From assembly GCA_002477475.1 (NCBI GenBank), contig DLPX01000054.1, forward strand, positions 5,384-35,534: a stretch of 30,151 nt of DNA. The letters run 5' to 3'. Position 1 is the stretch's first letter. Each line of letters starts with the position of its first letter. Below, one piece after another: positions 24,122-30,151 of this stretch. Under the pieces are notes generated by a model, which had not been told where the DNA came from, searched no databases, and saw nothing but the letters and a program-made list of their open reading frames with translations. Source of the DNA: Proteobacteria bacterium UBA7447 (GTDB lineage Bacteria > Pseudomonadota > Gammaproteobacteria > Arenicellales > UBA868). Made by a program: the position numbers and the translations under genes.

Positions 24122-26443
24122 TCAGCGAGACCCGAAGCGCCAACGCACGACGCCAATGACGCTGGCCTGCGCCCCGCGTTCTGCCCGGTGCAAGGGTTCG
24201 TCGCGCAGGACCATGTAGGTAATGAACTGGGCGCGCTTACCAATTGGTTTGCGATAGAAGAACTCGAGACTGGTTTCAAGACCATTAGGAACGAGGCTGG
24301 TGCGTGTTGAATTGAAACCGACCCTTGCGCGCATGGGGTCCCAATAGGGCGTGCTGACTTCCACATCGCCATCAATCGTTCTCAGTGGCTGCGACACTCC
24401 GAAGCCCAGTTGATCACCCCGGCTGAAAACATGCCGTCCCGCGAGGCCCATTCCCCAACTGTTGCTCTCGATCTGCGAAAAATTGCTGAGCAGGCTTTTT
24501 TCGTAGTCATCGGCAAAGGTCAGTCCATGGGTATATTTGCCGATCAGCGACCAGTGTTTTGCAAAGTCCAGATGTCCCCTAAGCACGGTGAAGAAGGTTT
24601 GGGCGTGTGAGGCACTCAAGGCCCCACCCGAGGCACCGCCAAGCAGATTGCCTTCCTCTTCCATCAGTCCGAGTGTTGCGCCTACGCCAAAGGCCTTTCC
24701 CACAAGGCCAAGGTGAACCGAGGAGGTATCGCTTTGCAGGCCATAGCGATTCCCGTCGTCCACCGAGGCGAAGGACACGCCTGATTGCAGACCGCGTTTT
24801 GGCGCGTAGGCGATGGCGCCGTGATACCCCTTGGCAGTGAAACCGAAAAAGGGATTCGAAAATGCGTCTGACCGAAAGCCGCCAACGAGTTGTCCAGCCG
24901 TACTCTGGGCACTCAGGCCGTGATCAAAAAGCGCCAGTGACTGATTGAGCCCAAAGGCAGTGTACAGGTTACTCTCGTGGGTCGTCTGGATACGCATCCG
25001 GACGGGACGGCTTTGTTCATTCGTTAAGGGGTCATCAAAAGAAGAAGGCGCTTGGGGACGGTCGGCCCAATACACTGTACTGACTCTGAAATCGCTTCGT
25101 TCGATAAGCGTCTCGCCAACTTCCTCGGTATCCAGTTCCTGAACCACAGACTTGGCCGACGGTCCGGGGTTGCGCACACTGATGCGGGTCTCCAGATCGA
25201 GCTCGTAGGTACGACCGAACTCGTCCAGCACCAGAGTCTCATCGAGGTCCGAACTGTTCCCGATTAGCGCATAACCCACACCGCCGACCACCAGGGCAGC
25301 AAGCGCTACGCCGGCTCCGCCACCAGAACCGCCACTGCCCGAGCCGCTGCTATCTGTGTCGGTCGAGTCCCCAGATGATTCACCGTCATCAGAGGTCGAC
25401 TCGTCACCGTCTTCCGTCGAAGCATCGCTATCGTCTGATTCTTCCTCCTCGACAGGAGCCGTGATGATGCCGATTGGTGCAAGAGCGGCTTCGATATTAA
25501 GTGCTCCGACTCCAGTCTGGCTGTCAATTCCGGCTGGGCCGATATCGGTCGCGGTGGTTCTCAGAATCTGAGCGACCTGCGTGGCGGTGAGCCCCGGAGA
25601 GTGGCTCCAGATTAGCGCGGCGGCTGCGGCTACCTGCGGCGCAGCCATCGAGGTCCCCGTAACCCGGAAATAGGCGTCATCGCTCAGGTTGCCCGCCGCC
25701 AAAATTTTCTCTCCCGGGGCGGTAATAAAGTTGGTCTCATGGCCTTGTGCACCGTTACTGAAAAACGATCGGTTGCCCGCGCCATCATGAGAGCCCACGA
25801 TCAACCCTGCACCACCCAACGTGTCGAAGCTACTCGCGGGGCTAAAGGGACTGGCCTCTCCCCTGTTTCCGGCGGGCGCGATGATAAGCTTCCCTTTGGC
25901 CACTGCGGACTGGAATGAATCAAACTCTTCCGTGGAGGTTGATGTACCCACTGTCTCGAGCAGAATGATCCTGACACTCGGGTTAGCAGCAGCATAGTCG
26001 ACCCCCTGACTGATCAGGTTCCCAGTGGTTTCGTTTTTGTCATCAGTTATCTTGACCGGCAATACCCGGGCGCTCGGTGCAATACCACCTACTCCAACAC
26101 CATTCCAGTTTCCGACGATAATCCCAGCGGAAGCCGTACCGTGTCCTTGGGTGACCGACGCTTCATCATCAAAAGGATCGTTGTCGTCGTTAACAAAGTC
26201 ATAACCTCCCGGTGCAATTTTTCCCACCAGATCGACATGGGTTGCACGAATCCCTGAGTCAAGGTCTGCGACGACCACACCTGCGCCGAGAAGACCAGCG
26301 TTCCACGCGGGCACGACCTTGATACCAGCAAGATAGGGCTGGTTCAGGTATTCGCCTGACTCGACATCAGGGCTGGCTCCGGTAGCAGTAACGCCAAGAG
26401 CAAGCAGTACGCCTATTATTTTTGAAATGAAAAGGTGTTTCAT
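24122..26443 (-). CDS. Secreted subtilisin-like (S8) protease with acidic linker and beta-rich C-terminal domain
   Basis: The 773-residue precursor has a signal peptide (residues 1 to about 23, ending VTATGAS) and a complete S8 catalytic domain. The Asp62 motif is VVADLDSGIR, the His101 motif TQGHGTASAG, the oxyanion Asn193 motif APAGNRG and the Ser265 motif GTSMAAPQVAAA. No obvious inhibitory propeptide lies between signal and catalytic core. Residues 332-363 are almost only Glu/Asp/Ser/Thr/Gly, followed by a Gly/Ser stretch and a short hydrophobic segment (GVALAALVVGGVGYALIG, about 378-395). Residues 400-773 alternate as amphipathic strands, like an autotransporter barrel, but the protein ends in Arg rather than the usual aromatic residue. 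The start is ATG 26443 because it opens the signal peptide; the frame extends 31 codons upstream. The substrate is unknown. Confidence 0.88.
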   Translation of the reverse strand: MKHLFISKIIGVLLALGVTATGASPDVESGEYLNQPYLAGIKVVPAWNAGLLGAGVVVADLDSGIRATHVDLVGKIAPGGYDFVNDDNDPFDDEASVTQGHGTASAGIIVGNWNGVGVGGIAPSARVLPVKITDDKNETTGNLISQGVDYAAANPSVRIILLETVGTSTSTEEFDSFQSAVAKGKLIIAPAGNRGEASPFSPASSFDTLGGAGLIVGSHDGAGNRSFFSNGAQGHETNFITAPGEKILAAGNLSDDAYFRVTGTSMAAPQVAAAAALIWSHSPGLTATQVAQILRTTATDIGPAGIDSQTGVGALNIEAALAPIGIITAPVEEEESDDSDASTEDGDESTSDDGESSGDSTDTDSSGSGSGGSGGGAGVALAALVVGGVGYALIGNSSDLDETLVLDEFGRTYELDLETRISVRNPGPSAKSVVQELDTEEVGETLIERSDFRVSTVYWADRPQAPSSFDDPLTNEQSRPVRMRIQTTHESNLYTAFGLNQSLALFDHGLSAQSTAGQLVGGFRSDAFSNPFFGFTAKGYHGAIAYAPKRGLQSGVSFASVDDGNRYGLQSDTSSVHLGLVGKAFGVGATLGLMEEEGNLLGGASGGALSASHAQTFFTVLRGHLDFAKHWSLIGKYTHGLTFADDYEKSLLSNFSQIESNSWGMGLAGRHVFSRGDQLGFGVSQPLRTIDGDVEVSTPYWDPMRARVGFNSTRTSLVPNGLETSLEFFYRKPIGKRAQFITYMVLRDEPLHRAERGAQASVIGVVRWRFGSR

Positions 26444-26562
26444 GACGTCGATACATGCGGGGACGAGACTTCCTGCGGATGATCGCGGAAGAAGCCGTCT
26501 TTTCCAGGAAACCAACCTTAGTGAGATCAATAACAAGTTTCAAGTGCTATACGGGATCTTGG

Positions 26563-26612
26563 CCGGACTCTTTAAGTGCGAGCTGCCCCGATTTTCTTGC
26601 AGAGAAGTCCGG
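26563..26612. repeat. Inverted repeat downstream of the flippase-like gene
   Basis: CCGGACT at 26563-26569 and AGTCCGG at 26606-26612 are perfect 7-bp arms separated by 36 nt. They lie 10 nt after the stop of the upstream minus-strand gene and before the protease gene. Inside are short CTGC/GCAG arms that could stack. It may be an RNA structure between the two cistrons; there is no T-run. The 179-nt gap holds no credible gene. Confidence 0.25.
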
Positions 26613-26622
26613 TAAGGTGCTG

Positions 26623-27579
26623 TTACGCAACTCGGCGCTCTTTTCGAAGCGCAAACACGATTCCCCCGAGAATGCCCTGCGACAACGTTAAACCATAAGC
26701 CAACCACGCAAAAGCCAGAGCCTGAAAGTTCTCGATCCCATAAAGGGAAAAAAGAAATACAAATACTGTCTCCCGAACCCCGATGGCATTGATGGAGATC
26801 GGCAACATCATGATGAAGAGAGCGACCGGGATAATTAAGAACATCGATTCGACCGGTACCTCAATGCCGATGGATCGCGCGATCAAGATAAAGCAACCAA
26901 CTACATTGATCTGAAGTAGCACTGACAGGATTAAGGCGCTCAGTACGGCTGATCGCGCATGGCGATAGGCCTGAAAAGAGCGATGCACCTTCTCCAGTAT
27001 CCGGCCAATTCGGGCAACCCCGCTGCTCTTGGCTGAAGAGAGTATCTGCGTGGTCGATACGGGGATTTTCAGAATCAGCCAGGTGGTGACACCTATTCCG
27101 GCAAGACTTGCCGCCACCCAGACCCCAATAAACGGCACCGCGCCAGCGACCGCCTCATCGAAGATCAATGCAAGCAACGCAAACCACAGCAGCACAATCA
27201 CCCCGAGAAAGCGGTCCACCAGCACCACGGTGACTGCATCCGACTTGCTGTTGCCCAGGCGCCACGAGTCGTACATCCGAACCACATCCCCGCCCACGGT
27301 AGATGGCAGAAAGTTGTTGAAAAAAAGAGCGACCATAAATGAGCGCACCAGGAAAAAGATGGGCGCATCGCCGCCTTGCACCCGGATCAAGGTGCGCCAG
27401 CGAAAGGCAGTAATCACATAGCCGACAAAAAAGAGACTAAAGGCGAGTGTCAGTAAGGAGGTGCTGGACTCTGAGATGACCGCGAAGACCGAGCCCAAGG
27501 CTATGTCGTGCGTCATCCAAAAGATCAGTGCGACGGAAAGCGAGATTTTCAGTAGCAAAAAAAGGGTCTTTTTCTGCAT
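26623..27579 (-). CDS. LPG-synthase-TM / AglD-like integral membrane protein (UPF0104)
   Basis: This 318-residue protein is almost entirely membrane-embedded, with about eight helices. It shows the two family signatures, NNFLPSTVGGDVVRMYD at about residue 92 and LPISINAIGVRETVFVF at about residue 259. It lacks the soluble aminoacyl-transferase domain of true MprF, so it matches the stand-alone membrane group (AglD/UPF0104) thought to handle lipid-linked sugars or phospholipids. It starts 30 nt after the acyltransferase stop on the same strand and is probably co-transcribed with it. A second member of the family, fused to a propeller, lies 4.5 kb away. No Shine-Dalgarno sequence is clear before the ATG. 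Confidence 0.9.
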   Translation of the reverse strand: MQKKTLFLLLKISLSVALIFWMTHDIALGSVFAVISESSTSLLTLAFSLFFVGYVITAFRWRTLIRVQGGDAPIFFLVRSFMVALFFNNFLPSTVGGDVVRMYDSWRLGNSKSDAVTVVLVDRFLGVIVLLWFALLALIFDEAVAGAVPFIGVWVAASLAGIGVTTWLILKIPVSTTQILSSAKSSGVARIGRILEKVHRSFQAYRHARSAVLSALILSVLLQINVVGCFILIARSIGIEVPVESMFLIIPVALFIMMLPISINAIGVRETVFVFLFSLYGIENFQALAFAWLAYGLTLSQGILGGIVFALRKERRVA

Positions 27580-27609
27580 GCGGGAACGCGGCTTAGGCGG
27601 GTTTCAGTA

Positions 27610-28353
27610 TTAGCCGCGCCGGCTGATGGTGCGCGCCGGCACGCCACCAACGATCTCCCGTGGCGCGACCGGTTTAACGACGACAGCCCCTGCTGCGGCG
27701 ATGCTGCCTTCGCCGAGACAGGCGCCATCCAGCACGGAAACATTGGCGCCTAACCATACGCCGTTACCGATGCTGCAACCATCGCTAGGACGCATCCCTT
27801 GTTGGGCGATAGGGATATCTGACCGGTCAGTTTGATAGTTGCCTCCACCCACGAGATAGCATCTTGGCCCCAGTGCGGCATCTTCGCCGATCGTTACAGG
27901 ACAGTTCTGAACAGATTGGATGATAGTGTAGGCGCCGACGCCCGTCCGGCTACCGATCGTTACCGAGCCTTCCTTGCACGAAACCATGGTGTTATTTGCG
28001 AGAATGACATCGTCGCTAATGTGGATCGCTGTTTCGTTTGTCGGGCTTCTGGCATCCAGTAGCACGCCTTCGCTTAACACGACATTATTGCCGAGACGAA
28101 TCCGCCCGGGATGCCTGAGAATCATGTTCACACCAAACATCACCCCGGAACCGCATTGTCCAAACAGACGCGGCCAGAAAAGCTTTCTCAACATCAGGCC
28201 CAGAGCCCCCGGAATCGGTGCAAGCCAGGAGCACCATTCGAAGTAAAGAGTGGCCCCGATGCTGCGTGACCCCACCATCACGTCCTGATAGCGGCGCAGT
28301 CCGGAGGTCTTCTGGGTGACCGCCTGATGGGTTTTTAAAGAAGACGAGGACAA
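27610..28353 (-). CDS. Left-handed beta-helix acyltransferase (hexapeptide-repeat family)
   Basis: The 247-residue protein has an N-terminal region (LRRYQDVMVGSRS, then an amphipathic LFWPRLFGQCGSG) followed by hexapeptide repeats from about residue 85: RIRLGNNVVLSEGV, IHISDDVILANNT, VTIGSRTGVGAYTII and CSIGNGVWLGANVSVLDG. The canonical end GSIAAAGAVVVKPVAPREIVGGVPAR closes the coil as in WcaF/NodL-type O-acetyltransferases. Such enzymes use acetyl- or acyl-CoA to modify sugars of exopolysaccharide or LPS. The frame starts at TTG 28353; an ATG at residue 26 would cut into the LRRYQDVMVG region, so the TTG start is preferred. It follows rhlB by 40 nt on the same strand and precedes the AglD-like gene. 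Confidence 0.9.
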   Translation of the reverse strand: MSSSSLKTHQAVTQKTSGLRRYQDVMVGSRSIGATLYFEWCSWLAPIPGALGLMLRKLFWPRLFGQCGSGVMFGVNMILRHPGRIRLGNNVVLSEGVLLDARSPTNETAIHISDDVILANNTMVSCKEGSVTIGSRTGVGAYTIIQSVQNCPVTIGEDAALGPRCYLVGGGNYQTDRSDIPIAQQGMRPSDGCSIGNGVWLGANVSVLDGACLGEGSIAAAGAVVVKPVAPREIVGGVPARTISRRG

Positions 28354-28393
28354 GGGTCGTGTGTTGCGCGGGTCGATCAGGATGCGACGGGCT

Positions 28394-29872
28394 TTAGCCT
28401 ACGGCGGGAACCTCTACTTTAGGCCGCAGGCGCTGGCGGGGCGGCGGGGCGCTTTGCACCGCAGGTGGGGCTTCCGGCGAGCGCCCAGTGTCGGTACTGG
28501 ACGGCGTTGGTTTGGCTGGAATTTTTTCGGCCGAAACGGATGTGCGGTGGCTCTCATCAGATTTGACCGATACGGACGGTTTTTGTCCGCCAGCGGAGCG
28601 CGCTTGGCGGCGCGGCTCTTCCTTTTTGCCTCTTGCCTCGTTGCGTTCCTCGCGTTCGCTCGATTTTCTGTCGTCGGAGCGCGTGTTCGGCGCTGGAGCC
28701 TCCAGCATGCCTTCTGAGATTTCCTGACGTTTCAGCGCATGGCCAATGTACTCTTCGATATCCATCAGAGAGAAGGCGTGGTCCTCGCAGGCAAAACTGA
28801 TCGCGTGTCCGCTGGCGCCGGCTCGCGCAGTCCGCCCGATCCGATGCACGTAATCTTCCGGATCCTGAGGCAGATCGTAATTGAACACGTGACTGACACT
28901 CGGGATGTGCAGACCTCTCGCTGCCACGTCTGTCGCAACGAGCACGCGGCGGGTGCCTTCTGTGAATCCCTTCAGGAGTTGCTCGCGCTTTTTCTGGGGA
29001 ACATCGCCCGACAGCACGCCGGAGGAATAGCCTTGCTGCTTCAGGGATCGGCCAAGCCGGTCGCAGGTCACCCGCATGTTCGCAAACACCAGTACACGTT
29101 CGCCTTCCGTCTGGCGCACTAGACCCAAGAGCAGAGGCAGTTTTTCACTGTTGGCAGGGTAATACACCTCCTCCAGCAGACGGTCTGCGACGACCGTTTC
29201 CGCGTCAATCTTGATCTCCTCGGGGTCATTCATGTGTTCGTAGCCCAACTCATGAACCCGATGAGACAGCGTGGCCGAAAAGAGCAGATTGAGTCGCTCC
29301 TTCGGGGGTGGCATCCGTCTCAGGATGTATCGGATGTCCTTGATGAAACCAAGGTCAAACATGCGATCGGCTTCGTCCAGCACTACGACCTGTACGCCTT
29401 TCAGGTCAAAAACCTGTTGCTTGAAATAATCGATCAATCGTCCCGGCGTCCCGATCAGGACGTCGACGCCAGCGCTGAGGCTTTCGCGCTGTTCGTGATA
29501 GCCGGTGCCGCCGTAAACGAGCCCTAGTTTGAGACCCGTTGCCTTGCCCAGCATCTCGGCATCGCGATGAATCTGAATGGCCAACTCACGGGTCGGTGCC
29601 AGAACGACGGCACGCGGATTCACCCCGTCGCCTGATTCAGGTTTGGGATGCGTGAGCAGGTGATTGAAGATGGCCAGCAAAAAAGCTGCCGTCTTGCCGG
29701 TGCCGGTTTGGGCTTGGCCGGCAACGTCTTTGCCTGCGAGAACCAAAGGCAGGGACTGAGCCTGGATTTTGGTGCAGTAATCAAATCCAGCGTCGCTGAG
29801 CCCGGTCAGCAACTGGGGTTCTAGTGAAAAATCGGTAAATCGGGTTTCGGTAAGGTAACTGATATCTTCCAT
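28394..29872 (-). CDS. rhlB: ATP-dependent RNA helicase RhlB-type DEAD-box protein
   Basis: This 492-residue helicase opens with the RhlB-like LTETRFTDFSLEPQLL and carries the full motif set. The Q motif is KIQAQSLP, motif I AQTGTGKT at 54-61, then PTRELAIQ, TPGRLIDYF, DEAD at 166-169, SAT at 199-201, then ARGLHIPSVSHVFNYDLP and HRIGRTARAG. RhlB unwinds RNA in the degradosome with RNase E. The last roughly 100 residues are a low-complexity Ser/Arg/Glu/Pro tail (SEREERNEARGKKEEPRRQ), longer than the E. coli tail and basic at intervals, as expected for RNA or RNase E contact. No Shine-Dalgarno sequence is evident before the ATG; an elaborate leader structure lies upstream. In many relatives trxA lies divergently next to it; that would be beyond the right edge. 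Confidence 0.95.
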   Translation of the reverse strand: MEDISYLTETRFTDFSLEPQLLTGLSDAGFDYCTKIQAQSLPLVLAGKDVAGQAQTGTGKTAAFLLAIFNHLLTHPKPESGDGVNPRAVVLAPTRELAIQIHRDAEMLGKATGLKLGLVYGGTGYHEQRESLSAGVDVLIGTPGRLIDYFKQQVFDLKGVQVVVLDEADRMFDLGFIKDIRYILRRMPPPKERLNLLFSATLSHRVHELGYEHMNDPEEIKIDAETVVADRLLEEVYYPANSEKLPLLLGLVRQTEGERVLVFANMRVTCDRLGRSLKQQGYSSGVLSGDVPQKKREQLLKGFTEGTRRVLVATDVAARGLHIPSVSHVFNYDLPQDPEDYVHRIGRTARAGASGHAISFACEDHAFSLMDIEEYIGHALKRQEISEGMLEAPAPNTRSDDRKSSEREERNEARGKKEEPRRQARSAGGQKPSVSVKSDESHRTSVSAEKIPAKPTPSSTDTGRSPEAPPAVQSAPPPRQRLRPKVEVPAVG

Positions 29873-29895
29873 TTTGTTCTTGTGAGTAGGTTCGT

Positions 29896-30037
29896 GGCAT
29901 CGTTTGGTGATGCCGGCGGTCAGGAATCAGCTTTAGGCGTGCTTGGTGTTCTTGGCGCTGCGCCTCCGCGGTGACCGGTTTTGGCCGGTATCGTGACGCG
30001 CTCGGAAATCCCGGAAAAACGGGTTCTTGATTCCTGA
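29896..30037 (-). ncRNA. Structured 5' leader of rhlB (candidate cis-regulatory RNA)
   Basis: Read on the minus strand, a perfect 10-bp helix pairs 30037-30028 (TCAGGAATCA) with 29929-29920 (TGATTCCTGA). It encloses three hairpins in order. The first is CCCG/CGGG with a U-rich loop (30023-30010), the second ACCGG/CCGGT with loop CCAAAA (29989-29974), and the third GGCG/CGCC with a 3-nt loop (29964-29954). Immediately after the closing helix comes a 6-bp hairpin GGCATC/GATGCC with loop ACCAAAC (29914-29896), 23 nt before the rhlB ATG. The multibranch layout resembles riboswitches or thermosensors. No known class was recognised. The arms are read directly; the folding and the function are inferred. 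Confidence 0.5.
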
Positions 30038-30135
30038 TGCGAAAATCTGGTAAAACTAACGAATCGTTTAGAGGTGTTGTGCCGTTCACGCAAGGGTGCG
30101 GTACACTACTGGCTCTGGCGGAAAACGGGAAAAGC

Positions 30136-30141
30136 AGTATA
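30136..30141 (-). promoter_or_regulatory. Possible -10 box for the rhlB leader transcript
   Basis: The minus strand reads TATACT here. Its -35 box would be beyond the window, so only half the promoter can be judged. If used, the rhlB mRNA would carry a leader of about 255 nt including all the hairpins described. The rest of 30038-30135 holds no credible gene. Confidence 0.3.
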
Positions 30142-30151
30142 TCACACCCCC

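Noticed and set aside
29781..30089. Minus-strand open frame of 102 codons overlapping the rhlB start
   Set aside because: It runs through the hairpin-rich leader and the first codons of rhlB in another frame. No conserved character or ribosome-binding site is seen, and the palindromes explain the sequence better.
1..30151. CRISPR array, insertion sequence or tRNA-associated integration site
   Set aside because: No regularly spaced repeats, transposase-like frame, or tRNA-like cloverleaf was found by reading both strands.

Overview
The window is a GC-rich chromosomal segment, most likely from a free-living gammaproteobacterium. The evidence is gene content and order: rhodanese-secB-gpsA, polA facing engB, engB back-to-back with a diheme cytochrome c4, argH-lptM-lysA, and an RhlB-type DEAD-box helicase. 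No rRNA or other taxonomic marker is present, so I do not place it more finely. No tRNA, rRNA, transposase, phage gene or CRISPR array was seen.

Layout. 1-2144 (minus): an RND efflux pair, membrane fusion protein then permease, cut by the left edge. 2226-4756: a SAM methyltransferase divergent from a SRAP (YedK/HMCES-like) DNA-protein crosslink protein that is followed closely by an NDUFA9-like NAD(P)-binding protein. 4816-7255 (minus): an ArsR-family regulator, membrane-anchored rhodanese, SecB and GpsA, probably one operon. The regulator has the two widely spaced cysteines of BigR/SqrR persulfide sensors, and its own -10 box lies inside a dyad. 7452-8750: periplasmic protease CtpA. 8765-12710: a small lipoprotein, polA and engB. 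12851-16345: cytochrome c4, argH, the tiny LptM lipoprotein and lysA.

From 16.36 to 28.35 kb lies a cell-envelope/polysaccharide region between housekeeping genes lysA and rhlB. It encodes two GT-C-like polytopic membrane proteins, an AsnB-type amidotransferase, two LPG-synthase-TM (AglD-like) membrane proteins, a left-handed beta-helix acyltransferase, and a secreted subtilisin-like protease with an acidic linker and a beta-rich C-terminal domain. One of the two AglD-like proteins is fused to a TolB-like beta-propeller. Together this looks like an accessory locus that builds, amidates, acylates and exports or anchors a surface glycan or lipid-linked sugar. No substrate can be read from the sequence.

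28394-30151: rhlB (minus) with an unusually structured 5' leader. A perfect 10-bp helix encloses three hairpins, and a further 6-bp hairpin lies just before the start codon. This riboswitch- or thermosensor-like architecture, the dithiol ArsR-rhodanese unit with its dyads, and the membrane-protein/propeller fusion are the observations most worth following up.
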